From: Auriscalpium vulgare
Taxonomy: Eukaryota; Basidiomycota; Agaricomycetes; Russulales; Auriscalpiaceae
Assembly (NCBI GenBank): GCA_019915015.1
Contig: JAHBBC010000056.1
Coordinates: 1-64,000 of the forward strand
Direction of reading: 5' to 3'
Length of the DNA stretch: 64,000 bases
Shown here: piece after piece, positions 29,901-40,547 of the stretch
How positions within the stretch are numbered: the first letter of the stretch is position 1
Layout: every line of letters starts with the position of its first letter
Notes under the pieces: model-generated
Database searches by the model: none
What the model saw: only the letters and a program-made list of their open reading frames with translations
What the model was told of the DNA's origin: nothing
Position numbers and translations under genes: made by a program

Positions 29901-32408
29901 ACTTCCATCTCCCATGGGTGAGGCTTTTGAACCACCAGGTGTTCGCGATACGGGTAGAGACCAGAGATGGGCTTTCCGTCCGATCCGAGCGACTTACCCG
30001 TGCGACGTATCACACAGCCTTCGAACGCAACACGAATTTCTTCAACGACTTGTCCAAGCTTCTCCCTGTGGTGCTTGCCGTAGGCAACGCCGGTCTGGCC
30101 CGCGATCGTCCTCGTGAGTACCTCCTTGGGTGGGCCTTGTTTCTTCGCTTCTTTCCGGTCCAGGGCAGTCCCCGAATTGACGGTCTTCTGCCATTGATTG
30201 ATGCGGTCTTCACATGCGTCGGCGAACGCTGCAAGCCCAAGTGCGCGGCCAAGGTTGCAAAGATCCTGCGGTTGAGGTCAGAGCATGCGTGATATCGGCA
30301 GTCTAGATTACAGTCACCTTTGGGTGTGTTTGGACGGGTGTCGCGGTCATGGCAACGAAGACTCCCGACTTGGCTCGAAGCGTCCGACCTGTCATGTACA
30401 TGAAATTAACCTTCCTCAGAACGTGGGCTTCATCGAGCGCAGTCGCCGCGAAGGTTTCGCCGAAGACGGTGTGAGGCAGCTTGTTGGCGATGTTCGGCAT
30501 CTCGCGCGGTGCGAACGCCTTTTTCCTAGGGTCTGGAACCATGACGTGACGGAAGTCGGACATAGCGGCCTATTGGGTGTCAGCTCAGCTCGCTGAGGTT
30601 GAGCAAGTTGACAATACCGTAGTCGACATCAGCAGGATGGTGTTATTGTAGCGGTTCCCTGTCCTCTTTTTGATCTCGTCCAGAGCGCCTAAGCGCCTCA
30701 GGATGCCCCCGGTGATGGGCTGGACTGGAATCGAGTCGGCGCGAAGGAACCTCGCGACCTCATGAGCCACCTGACCGACGAGGCCAGGCGGAACCACCAT
30801 CAGAAACGGAGCGTTGGGGACGCGTCCGGTCGGATGGTTTGGGCCGCCGAACCTCTTTCCTGCTGCTGCGGATAAGGAACCACCGGCTGCGCCTAAGATG
30901 TCGCACCACTCACCAAATTGACCTGGGTAAGGTCGGCCTTGCCGGCGCTCATCCCTACACCACGCGAGCATCGCAAAGAAACCGAGGACTTGCAGGGTCT
31001 TTCCAAGACCCACGTCGTCCATGAGGAGGACAGGTTTACCCTCGAATGCACAATCGAGCATTCTGCAGATGCCAACAAGTTGATGCCAGTGCGGCACCAA
31101 GGGCACGCCATTGCTCTCCTCCTCGAACCAAGCCCGATGCAGCGATGGTACCTTGCTGCCTTCCAGGTCCACCTTCGGATGGAAGAACGGCAATTGGCCC
31201 GTCGTGATCCCGAGCGCCTGCCAGAGTTGTTCAACGGTGTAGTCCTTGTATTGATCGACGCCGGTGGTCCACTCCGCGTTGCTCAAGTCGCCCATGGCTG
31301 CATCGGCCGACATTGGCACTGGGTGGTCCGTTCGCTCTTCGTCGGGATCTTCGTCTCGACTGAGGTGACGCGCCCAGGGGATGAGGTCCCCGCTGCCTGA
31401 TTCACTCGCTATCTTTTCCAAAGCCTCGCGCATCAATTTCGGGAGCTCTGCATGTTGTCGTCAGACAGTCTGCTTGCTCCATAGCTCTAGCACTTACTTG
31501 CAGTCTTGTCCGGCTCATCGGGCTGGAGCCCCGCCAAAATGTCACGCACTTGCTGCTTCCTAGCCTCCAAGATCGTCACTGCCTCACCGTCCTGGCACTT
31601 GGTGACGATGGCCATGAGTTTGTTGGCCGTGGCCAAGTACTTACGGACCCCGTCGCCATTCGCGTTCCCCTCGAATATGCCTATGAGGGGTGAGCATGAG
31701 CAGACGAGCAGTTACACATGTCCTACATACCAGTCCACCGCACAGTCAGGTCTTGCTCGTACTTCGTTCGAGTCTTTTTCATGCGTGTATGGCTTGTCCG
31801 CCATCCATCCCAGACATTGTTGATCAAGCAACCGACAACGTTGCGTAGCTCGGGGGTCAGGAGGGCCGCGCCCGACTTGGTGATAAGGAATGCTTCATCG
31901 CCAAACAGGTGTCTGGCGATGTTCTCGTAGCTCACCGAGAGCTCGGTGTAAGACGGGAACTATGGCGCCTTGAGTGAGAAACTATCATGGACAGTGGGTA
32001 ACTCACCTCAGATTTTTGCATCGCAACCATATATTCATAGGGATTGACCTCTTCGACCTCCTCTAGAAACTGCCTGACGCTCTGCGGCACCTTCCACTTC
32101 TTCCAAACATTGGCGTGCCACGTGTGTGCAATCGCCCGGCCTTCTCTGTACTCCTCGTCGCGCGCCCTCTCTTTCGTCTCTTGGACCGTGAGCAGCCTTC
32201 GGGGTTTCAGGTCGTCGCCCCTGACATGCTTGGCAAACGCACACGCAGTATCCAGTTGTGACTGCGAGAGGTTGGGCACAGTTTCAGGCCTTGCCTCTGT
32301 GGCCCAGGGCGGAATATCGCCGCCCGTGTACTCAGTCCACTCGTAGCTATCGACGAAAAGGTGCGTTGGCAGAAGGACAGTGGCGAGCATATACGACAAA
32401 GTGGGCAT
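26945..32408 (-). CDS. SNF2-like helicase, paralogue 2
   Basis: A multi-exon paralogue of the gene at 14815-19433 with the same domain order. Start MPTLSYML at 32408, about 43 bp after a TATATAA. Motif I is LLMDDVGLGKTLQV (about 31000-31035); motif Ia is FLMVVPPGLVGQV; motif II is LDEAHVLRK (about 30420-30445); motif III is MTATPVQTH; a CVIRRTGKS block lies near 30010. After a long intron come VLIISEAGTVGLNLHVAN (motif V, about 28700-28755) and QLIGRLWRQPQAKT (motif VI, about 28545-28590). A 485-codon last exon is Ser/Pro/Lys-rich with many KKARRKS-type basic motifs, then a compact end (YPMLDEGVVDQWEAEEDE, FLRWLDELDAWVEG, SKRPRAQ). All motifs look intact. Exon ends other than the start are approximate. 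Confidence 0.8.
29266..29838 (-). repeat. expanded intron of helicase 2 with a palindrome tandem array
   Basis: The intron begins GTGAGTGT after RNPAKL and ends ATCCCACAG before DFYLDLRIA, at the same place in the protein as the expanded intron of helicase 1. It holds units of about 77-80 bp, each with a palindrome (29316-29332, 29396-29412, 29473-29489, 29551-29567), then further copies at 29604-29620 and a degraded one near 29793. Confidence 0.8.
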
Positions 32409-32470
32409 GGTGGGGAAAAGAGAGGGCGACTGAGACCCAACTCGTGCTGGTTATATACTGCCTGGCCGAT
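32409..32470 (-). promoter_or_regulatory. TATA promoter of helicase 2
   Basis: TATATAA on the minus strand (32457-32451) lies about 43 bp before the start codon at 32408. Confidence 0.55.
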
Positions 32471-33246
32471 CGAATTTAGGAGCACATGACTCACGGCAGC
32501 ACCAATGCGGACGGGCACGCGTGTCAAAGCCAAAGCGGGTCCGGGGATGCCGAGCGCGAATATGACCCGGAACCGGCCGAGCAGATGTGGCTCAGTGATT
32601 TCCCTACTCGTGCGGGTGTCGCGGTCATCAGGCCCAAATGGTCCTGAGGTGTACGTTCGGAAGGAGAGCAGTATGCGCGTCGATGCCGCCTCCAACAATC
32701 CCTTGAAAGGCTTCGCACAGCTGCTATAAACATTTTCCCTGGGCTTAGTGTCCCGACGGGCGTTCCCTCCCAGGGCAATGACGACTGACCACTCCTTCCA
32801 CAATTTGTGATGGGCTGAGCATTTTAACACGGCCTGGAATGCTCATGGCGTCCGTCCCGGACGGACACCGCGGGGACCGTCCTCATGCTGAGGCAAAACA
32901 GACGGCGTTCCACGGGAGGTATATCTGACCCGCGTGGCCTCTTCTGTCCATACGACCCTGCGGGGCGTCCGTCCAGGACGGACACACGGGGCTGTACCGC
33001 TGGGGCGTACCTTCGTCACCGGCGAGTCAACCCCAGGACCGACGTGTCCGTCCAGGACGGACCGCCCGCGCCCACCATCTACGCTGTCCGCAGGCACAGC
33101 GCTCCACTCAGGTCACGCAGGTGTCGCATCAAAATGTTCATCGCAAATCACTCCAGGGGGGGCAACCTGAGCGGTCCGCTTCAATGCTGCGTGAACCGTG
33201 TCTTCAAATAGACCCTTAACCACAAATACCTACACCACCTTTTCCC
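32471..33246. other. intergenic with three palindromes, no gene
   Basis: No supported gene. Palindromes at 32850-32866, 32967-32983 and 33046-33062 are spaced 117 and 79 bp apart. Confidence 0.6.
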
Positions 33247-34616
33247 TCAATACCCGTATTCCACGGCCTCCAGCCCTATCTTTAGCCCTGGAGCGTTAAC
33301 CTCCCAATCCGCGAATGTCCCCCTCGTCATCTTGCAGCGTAAAGCCTCGACGGAAAACGTATCCCGCGTCCGACTCTTCCTCCACCTGTCGACATCCTGA
33401 GGGAACGTCGCCTTGGTGTACATGATGAAATCGACTTGCACAATGACCAACTTTGTCAAGCTGGGCAGATAGGACCCGTCCAAGGGCGCTTCGCCCATCG
33501 CCTCGCAGAAAGTAATCGCGCTTTGGCCAAAGACTTCCACTGTACGCAGGACGTGGGCTGATGCCATCAATGACCTCCACGTCCACGGCGCGGCTGTTGG
33601 ATCGCCGATGTTGTAGACCAGGTCAACCATTTTCAGCGCGGATGTGGCAACGACAGCGGCGTGGGCAAGGCGTAAAACCATCCCACGGTTCGAGAACGGC
33701 GCGACAACGATGATGGAGGGTTTGTGGCCGGCCCGTTGAGCGCTGATTGCGATCTTCCACCAGCGCCCACTCTCACGGTCTATGGTCAATTGGTGGGAGA
33801 TCTCTTGGTCCGTCTCCTGGAACCGGCGTTAAACTCTTGATCACATCGCAACAAAACTGGATCTGTCCTCACCATTGCCATCTGTGTGGGGGGTTTAGCT
33901 AACACTGCCAGAAACCCTTCGGCCGCCTCATGGTCCGGCACCTGGTGATGCTTAACGAAGATCGTGCGCTGGCAGGTGGAGGGATGTTGGACGTGCGAGA
34001 TGAGCATAGAAACCATCCGGAGAGAGCCTGAGTCCTGCCAGGTAATCTCCAGTACCTCCAGTCTCGCGAGAGTGATGATCGGCATGGTTCCCTCGATGTC
34101 AAGGGAAAGTTGAACTGTGACTTGAAGGGTTGTCAGACCCGCAAACGCACCGGAGAACCGCAGTGCGTCCGACAACTCCAAACCCGGATAGAACCCCCCT
34201 CGAAGTATGAGTGACTTCAGCGGCACCGCAACAGCTTCCATAGAAAGGTGACTCCACAACTCGAGCGTATCGGGAGCGTTATCAACCCAAAACGTGAGGA
34301 CCTCCAGGCGTTCCCGGGCGGATCGGATAAGTTGAACCATCTCAGGCGCCAGTGCTCTTTCTCCGCGAGGGGGCTCTACAAACATAGTGATCAATGCGCA
34401 ACCACTCCTGGCAAGGTGGCTCGAGACCGAGGCCAGCCCACGCCGAGTGTAGACTTTCGCCCACAGAGCCTTGAAGGCGAGACCAGCGTCGTGCCATCGC
34501 CTGCACACCAGCAAGACCGCCGTCCAACTGCACATTGTTGCTTCCGATTCTTCCACCTCCGCCTTTAAAATTAGAAATATGTGGCCAAGTGTTTCTGTCG
34601 CCAGACGTGACTGCAT
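33247..34616 (-). CDS. F-box-like protein, 437 residues
   Basis: Two exons, 34616-33873 and 33816-33247; the 56-bp intron (GTGAGG...CAG) joins QMAM to ETDQEISHQ. The start MQSRLATETLGHIFL and the following CSWTAVLLVCRRWHDAGLAF fit an F-box. The rest has weak leucine-rich repeat character (LKSLILRGG, LTTLQVTV, LEVLEITW). F-box proteins recruit targets to SCF ubiquitin ligases; targets are unknown. The gene at 43195 is a paralogue with the same start (PSRLAAETLGEIFL), the intron at the same place and nearly the same length (436). Mushroom genomes carry very many such genes. Confidence 0.75.
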
Positions 34617-34779
34617 TATTGACTGTTACCATCTCTCTGTCAGCATTTCGGCGAGAAGACTTGGGGAAGACCTACGGTGACCGGGGGATATAAAGTCATT
34701 CATCGAACGAACACCCCCGCCCCGCTTTTATTCTACATGCTGTTACCAACCCCGGGTTGTTCTACGTTATATCCCTTGT

Positions 34780-35320
34780 CACACTGCGGTTAACAACCTC
34801 AGGCCGCCCGCGATTGACGGTTTTGTCCGTCCCTGACGGACGCGTGCGCGCACGGCCAATATTCGCACGCATCACCCGGCGACCCTGACGCACACATGCG
34901 TGATGCGGTTAACAACCTCAGGTCGCCCGCGATTGACGGTTTTGTCTGACGGACGCGTGCGCGCACGGCCCATATTCGCAAGCATCACCCGGCGACCCTG
35001 ACGCACACATGCGTGATGCGGTTAACAACCTCAGGTCGCCCGCGATTGACGGTTTTGTCCGTCCCTGACGGACGCGTGCGCGCACGGCCCATATTCGCAG
35101 GCATCACCCGGCGACCATCACACATGCGTGATGCGGTTAACAACCTCACTCGCCCTTCAGGGACGGTTTTGTCCGTCCCTGACGGACGCGTGCGCGCATG
35201 TCCCATATTTGCGGGCATCGCCCGACGATCGATGCGGTCAACGATCTCAAATCGCCCCTGAGAGCCAGTTATGTCCGTCCCTGACGGACGCGTGCGTGCA
35301 TGGCCCATATTCGCCGATGT
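34780..35320. repeat. tandem array of about 115-bp units with palindrome core
   Basis: About five units, each with GTTAACAACCTCA, CGATTGACGGTTTTGTCC, the palindrome with central CCT, GCGTGCGCGCACGGCC and CATCACCCGGCGACC. Palindromes at 34825-34841, 35057-35073, 35171-35187 and 35273-35289; the second unit (about 34943) has lost the left arm. It sits between two F-box-like genes; 34617-34779 and 35321-35454 hold nothing recognised. Confidence 0.85.
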
Positions 35321-35454
35321 AATCGCGGCTATCTTGCCGGACCCGCGGCATCTTTTCGAATGCTCAACATTTCATCGCACGCCCATGTGTGGAACCAGAG
35401 CGACGAAATAATACAAGCCCCGATTCCAACCAAGGGCTGCAGGCAGCGAAATGA

Positions 35455-36912
35455 CTACGCTCGAGTACTATCGACTACCAAACGGGAACTCTCAGACGCT
35501 GGCGGGTCACGGAAATAACAATCTACAAACTTCAACTGCTTGACCCCATCCGCCGCAAGTCTGGCCCACTCCTCGACATATTTGCCGCTTACCATGCAGC
35601 GTTTGAAAATGACCCTTCGCTCTCGTGCTCCCCATTTGTCCGACTTCAGCCACTCCAACACCTCCCGGGTCCATCTGCGGTTGCGTAGATCCAAGTCCCC
35701 AATGGTGACAAGTACCAGCGAGGAAAAGCATGGGTACCAGCCCAAACCTTCCAAAATAATCCCCTTCTTGCGCCGTCGCCAGAGATAGTGAAGGGTTGAT
35801 ACGTTCATGTCTGGTAGCAGGCGCATACAGAGGGATGACCATGAGCCACCCTCGGCGGGAAAATCGATGATGCATTCCTCGCAGTCGTTTCCCAATTTCA
35901 TGATGCGGCGGCCGCTACCTTCTGAGCAGTGGACAGTCATGGGTGACCGCGTGGGAATCTGCTGTATGTCAGCGTCCCGCATGCTCAAGGTACTCCATGG
36001 ACATACCCCAATCATGTGGCGTGGGAACACCATTGAGACCAGAGTGTTCACCTCAGCGTTGTCGCCCTCGAGAATCAATGATCGCTTGCATGTCACGGGA
36101 AAGTGCATGAGGCCCATGACCCGAACGATGGTCCGACGGGGCGACCAATTTTGCAATCTCGGCGCGTATATTTGAAGAGTAGAAAGGCGAGGGAATATGA
36201 CTGGATCGCTTGCCTCGAACGTGGCGGTCTCTGCGAGGTGGAGTTCGATGTCGAGATTCTCCAAGTGGCTGAATCCCCGCAAAAGTCGCATGGCTTCCCA
36301 GTCGTGGGTTACTGGTGAGCGAGTCAGGGGGTTCTCCCCTCCGGATCGCAATCGGAATGAGACCAACTGGCCGGAGGCGGGGACAGACTCCGGCCACACT
36401 ACGTCATACCAGGTCACGCTTCGGAGGAGGGGGGTTCCTCGTGACAGGAATCGGCTGGGCAAACGTCGTACCGCCTGGAACAGCGGTCGCTCTGTCCAGC
36501 AAGCCATGGTAAGGGACTCCAGCAGCGGTGCAGGTCCTTGGAGTTGGCGCAACAGCGGGGTACCATCGCCGTACCTCTCCGGACTCCAATCCAATTGGAG
36601 GCCCCGCAGGCGCCCTTGGTGCTCAACTATCTTCGCTGTGAGGCGTGGGTTCATGTGGCAATCCATGCCGGTAAAGTCGACCGAACGGGCCCCTGAGCGC
36701 GCAAAAAACTCGATCGCCCATTCCTCGCCGCCGTCGATCTGATTGATGCGGGTCCAAAGTTCTCCATCGTCTATCGCTATCCGACGCCACCGTTGGCTGA
36801 CGCTACTCACTGTAAGCAACAGGGACAACGTGTCGCCCCGATCGCACGCAAGATGCCGGAACACGGTGCTTAGTATCTCGGGGGCCAGGTCGTTGATTGT
36901 TGGGTGCAACAT
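35455..36912 (-). CDS. F-box-like protein, 485 residues
   Basis: A single uninterrupted frame from ATG at 36912. The N-terminus INDLAPEILSTVFRHLA then VSQRWRRIAIDDGELWTRI is a clear F-box pattern for this fungal group (residues about 5-55). A leucine-rich, repeat-like body follows (GRLRGLQLDW, SHLENLDIELH, LSTLQIYAP), ending with KQLKFVDCYF. Predicted role is substrate recognition in an SCF complex; substrate unknown. It has a TATA box (37029-37022) about 110 bp upstream and palindrome arrays on both sides. It is only distantly like the 437-residue genes. Confidence 0.78.
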   Translation of the reverse strand: MLHPTINDLAPEILSTVFRHLACDRGDTLSLLLTVSSVSQRWRRIAIDDGELWTRINQIDGGEEWAIEFFARSGARSVDFTGMDCHMNPRLTAKIVEHQGRLRGLQLDWSPERYGDGTPLLRQLQGPAPLLESLTMACWTERPLFQAVRRLPSRFLSRGTPLLRSVTWYDVVWPESVPASGQLVSFRLRSGGENPLTRSPVTHDWEAMRLLRGFSHLENLDIELHLAETATFEASDPVIFPRLSTLQIYAPRLQNWSPRRTIVRVMGLMHFPVTCKRSLILEGDNAEVNTLVSMVFPRHMIGVCPWSTLSMRDADIQQIPTRSPMTVHCSEGSGRRIMKLGNDCEECIIDFPAEGGSWSSLCMRLLPDMNVSTLHYLWRRRKKGIILEGLGWYPCFSSLVLVTIGDLDLRNRRWTREVLEWLKSDKWGARERRVIFKRCMVSGKYVEEWARLAADGVKQLKFVDCYFRDPPASESSRLVVDSTRA

Positions 36913-37020
36913 TTCACCTTCGGAGACCCATGTCTTAGTAAACCAAGTGCTCCTGTAAACCTAGCATACATACCAGCTTTGGGGGAAAGAGGGGTGTCTC
37001 CTCCCGTGCTGTCGTCCGGC

Positions 37021-37030
37021 CCTTATATAA
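37021..37030 (-). promoter_or_regulatory. TATA box of the 485-residue F-box-like gene
   Basis: TTATATAAGG on the minus strand, about 110 bp before the start codon at 36912. Confidence 0.5.
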
Positions 37031-37199
37031 CATGTCTGGTACGGAGGCGCGCTTCCGCTGTGTGATTGGGACTCCGACAATGTCCTGTATGGGGAGCACC
37101 GCGCGACCCGCCTGACCTGTGACGTAGCCCGATCGGCCGTCCAGACACGGAACAAGTGCGCGTGCTACCCGATCAACAGATTATGGTGTTCGACCCGAT

Positions 37200-37550
37200 C
37201 AGTGCGCGTGTCCGTCCTGGACGGACGCCCCGCGTCCTGGCACAGTCAATTGGCGCGCACTTCGACAGCATCGCGGGGCCCGCATTGTCCGTCCCGGACG
37301 GACGCAACGCGTCCTCGCACGGCGAGTGCTGGCGCGCACCTCGATACGCGTCCTGGCACAGTCAATTGGCGCGCACTTCGCGGGGCCCACACTGTCCGTC
37401 CCGGACGGATGCAACGCGTCCTCGTACGGCGAGTGCTGGCGCGCACCTCGATAGTGCCACGGCGGCGCAGCCCCTGACGGACGGCGGGCATGAATTGTAA
37501 GGAAGTTGCCCAAGGACCCCCTGCCTGTACGTCCGTCTGCGACGGACACC
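37200..37550. repeat. irregular array with palindrome copies
   Basis: Units with GGCACAGTCAATTGGCGCGC, GCGAGTGCTGGCGCGCACC and the palindrome repeat two to three times. Palindromes at 37210-37226, 37287-37303, 37394-37410 (last base changed) and 37531-37547. The remaining DNA from 37031 to 37199 and 37551 to 37851 holds no gene seen. Confidence 0.78.
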
Positions 37551-37851
37551 CTGAAGACCACACCTCGACAAGTGTTGCTCACATTCCGCTCGCTGACCGA
37601 CGAAGACTACACGAGAGGCCCCCGCGGCGGCACTGGACAAATTTATGCTATAATTCCCGCTACCTATAGGTAGTGGGTCTTGCAGTGCACTCAATGCCCA
37701 TTTTACTGCAATCGTGGGTTGATCTTGTAACACGATAGAGCTCGCTTACACGACCTGATCGAGACGCTACCTGGCAATGCCTCTCATACAACAGCATCCA
37801 CCTCACCTCCCCTGGTACTAGTGTAGCCCTACGCAATTATACATACTGCAG

Positions 37852-39357
37852 TCAGATCTCATCACTAAGTTCAAAGCGCCCAGCAGGGGGCGTAGGGGCT
37901 GCCACTGCATCATGGTACCGGTCAACCCAGTGGCAGCAATCCAACTTCACCATCGTACCAGCGGTCGCCCAGGTGGACCAAAGCAAAAGTGCCTGGTCCT
38001 GTAGCACACATCTCTGAAATATCACCGTGCGTTCCGCCCTGCCCCACCTCGCTTCCGCTAGAAAACCCCCGGAGTGGAAGAGGCTGACCTGTTCACAGTC
38101 GTGGATGGTGACCCGAGCGAGTTGCGGGAGGAACTGCCCGCCCTGAGCACCCACGCAGGCTCTCATCCACCCTTCGGCCCCACCCTGGTTGAGGGTGACC
38201 ACAGTGAGCTGGTGTAGGGGACGCATGACTTCCCTCCAGACTGAAAAATCCGGATTCATGGTGGCACCAAGGTACCGAAACGCCTGTATGTTTCGCCTTC
38301 TGAGCAGCCGCAGGCAAGCGGACAGCCACGCCATACGGTCCTCATAAACGGAGACGACTATTGTCGCATCTTCTGTATCATTCGTGATGTGGAGACAGCA
38401 GCTTGTGTCATTGTTCCGCACGGACACAGAGACTGTCGTAGGTGTCTGAAGAGTAGGCTGTGGGTGGCATGACAATGAATAACGTGGGCTCATAGGCAGA
38501 AATTCCAAACATACGCTGCTCTCCGGAAATGCTAGGGCAGCTGCAATCCCTCCCATCTCGGACGGATCAATGTGACCATTGCTGAGCGTGATCTTCCGTT
38601 GACAGGTGGGGGGGATTATCACCATGGATAGGAACTGCAGCATCCCATCCGGAGGGCCACGGCCTGTGAGACGCAGGACCCGGAGGTGGGGTAATGTCAC
38701 GGCTTGTACTTCCACACCCATGTGGAAGTCAACGTTGAACTCCAGGTGCTGCAATGAAGCGAATGTCCGAAGGGGCTGCAGCGCTCTGGGGACTGAATAG
38801 TTGTTGCGGTCGATGAATCCATAGCTGACTCGGTGACCAAGTGAGATGTTGGTCAGGCTATGGCATCCCTGGGAGAGAAATTCGGTGGGCCATTCATGGC
38901 GCCCGACCGGTGTAGCAAGCAAGATGCCCACCAGCGCGTCCGCCGGGCCAGTCATCCGCCGCAGCAGTGAGTAGGTGTCACCAGCTTGTCGAAGATCAAC
39001 ATGTCGTAGACGACCCTGGTGCTTGATGAGGAGTGCACAGGTTGCATGGTCGAGCTGGCGGCGGGCGATGAAGTCGACCAAAGCATGTTTTGAGCGTTCA
39101 AACAACTCTGTGGTCCACCACGGCCCATACCCCATGTCGATATGTGTCCACAGGTCGCCCTGGTGTAATGCCACCTCGCGCAAATAGCGGTTCAGGCCAC
39201 TCAACGCGAGCAACTCTCTCATCGAGTGTCCGTATTCATCGGCGACAAGCCGGAATATCTTCTCAACGACCTCAACGGGCTGGTTCTGGAGGACCATGAC
39301 GGGGTTTCTGTGGGAGCACGCTGTGAGCCATATGTACCACATGCGTCGTAGGGGCAT
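37852..39357 (-). CDS. F-box-like protein, about 480-501 residues
   Basis: A single open frame. ATG at 39357 gives 501 residues; an internal ATG at 39297 (MVLQNQPVEVVEKIFRLVA) gives 481 and begins directly at the F-box-like helix, so it may be the true start. LLALSGLNRYLREVALHQGDLWTHID follows as in other family members. The body has leucine-rich segments (GRLRHVDLRQ, LQHLEFNVDF, LRVLRLTGRG). A TATA box (about 39425-39418, minus strand) precedes it. Role inferred as SCF substrate adaptor. Confidence 0.75.
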   Translation of the reverse strand: MPLRRMWYIWLTACSHRNPVMVLQNQPVEVVEKIFRLVADEYGHSMRELLALSGLNRYLREVALHQGDLWTHIDMGYGPWWTTELFERSKHALVDFIARRQLDHATCALLIKHQGRLRHVDLRQAGDTYSLLRRMTGPADALVGILLATPVGRHEWPTEFLSQGCHSLTNISLGHRVSYGFIDRNNYSVPRALQPLRTFASLQHLEFNVDFHMGVEVQAVTLPHLRVLRLTGRGPPDGMLQFLSMVIIPPTCQRKITLSNGHIDPSEMGGIAAALAFPESSVCLEFLPMSPRYSLSCHPQPTLQTPTTVSVSVRNNDTSCCLHITNDTEDATIVVSVYEDRMAWLSACLRLLRRRNIQAFRYLGATMNPDFSVWREVMRPLHQLTVVTLNQGGAEGWMRACVGAQGGQFLPQLARVTIHDCEQVSLFHSGGFLAEARWGRAERTVIFQRCVLQDQALLLWSTWATAGTMVKLDCCHWVDRYHDAVAAPTPPAGRFELSDEI

Positions 39358-39417
39358 TTACGCACTTTCGGTGATACAGCGACGAGCTCGTCTGCCACCC
39401 ATGGATGGCCCTCTGGC

Positions 39418-39425
39418 GTTTATAT
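39418..39425 (-). promoter_or_regulatory. TATA box of the F-box-like gene at 37852-39357
   Basis: TATATAAA on the minus strand, about 60 bp before ATG 39357 and 120 bp before ATG 39297. Confidence 0.5.
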
Positions 39426-39669
39426 ATCCTCACTGCATTTCAAATCGCGCACTTTCTGCTGTCAACGGGATTCTTCGCAGCGGCCTTCTCTGCCATGTCG
39501 GCATTCATTTCCGCATCTGAGTTGAATTTAATTTTAACCTTGTCTATATCTGGCATTTAATTTTCTTGCGCAGCGCGACTGCTCTTCTCTGCGCCATCGC
39601 ATGAACACTCTCAATTTGGAAGACACAACGAGGCGAGGAAGGCGTCACTGCAAGCTCAGCTGGTAACCC

Positions 39670-39985
39670 ACTCGGCCTGTCCGTCCAGGACGGACAGCGC
39701 GCGCGGGGCCTAAGCTGTCCTCACGCATAGCGGTGCCCCTCAATCTGTCCGTCCCGGACGGACACGCGTGGGTGGCACCGCACCTGGACGGACAGGCCGA
39801 GCGCGGGGCCTAAGCTGTCCCCACGCACAGCGGTGCCCCTCAATCTGTCCGTCCCGGACGGACACGCGTGGGTGGCACCGCACCTGGACAGACAGGCCGA
39901 GCGCGGGGCCTAAGCTGTCCCCACGCATAGCGGTGCCCCTCAATCTGTCCGTCCCGGACGGACACGCGTGGGTGGCACCGCAGCT
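39670..39985. repeat. exact 100-bp tandem array with palindrome core
   Basis: Palindromes start at 39747, 39847 and 39947, exactly 100 bp apart, with the preceding CAGCGGTGCCCCTCAATCT and following CACGCGTGGGTGGCACCGCA almost unchanged. A related palindrome at 39679-39695 opens the array. The flanks 39426-39669 and 39986-40300 show no gene. Confidence 0.88.
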
Positions 39986-40547
39986 GACGCGTTGCACATC
40001 TTGCTGCATATGCCGTAAAATGCGGCATCGCGTCCAATTTTGACACAGAACGCCTCGAGGAAACGTGATATGTAGTAGCTTATATGGCTCAACGTGAGAA
40101 GAAAATTCGAAAATTTGTGCCAAATACTCCAACGAAGCTCTTGTTATGCGTGACCTCAGTCTGATTGACAACACAACATGGCCCGTTGGTACCATTCAGT
40201 GGGTACAGTACTGTATATGACCGCCAGGGACCCCTCACATCAGAGCGGCAACTTCTGCACTGCGCACCAGATGACCTTCCAACCGCGCACAATGATGACG
40301 GCGCTAGATGGGGTATCAGCCACAAGAGTTCCCTTACAGTGAAATAACTTACGATGTACTCTCTGTGGCGACAGATGGCAACCATGCAGTGGCAGTTAAC
40401 CAGACTTTCAGAGCTCTGAACCCCCAAACAGTTGCCCGTATACTGGGACGTATGTGGGCTGCCTCCACAGACAGAGCATGGCCAAATGCGTTCAGGCAAG
40501 TGATATCTGGACCTGTCTTCCCTGAAATCTGTGCCAACATTGTTACC

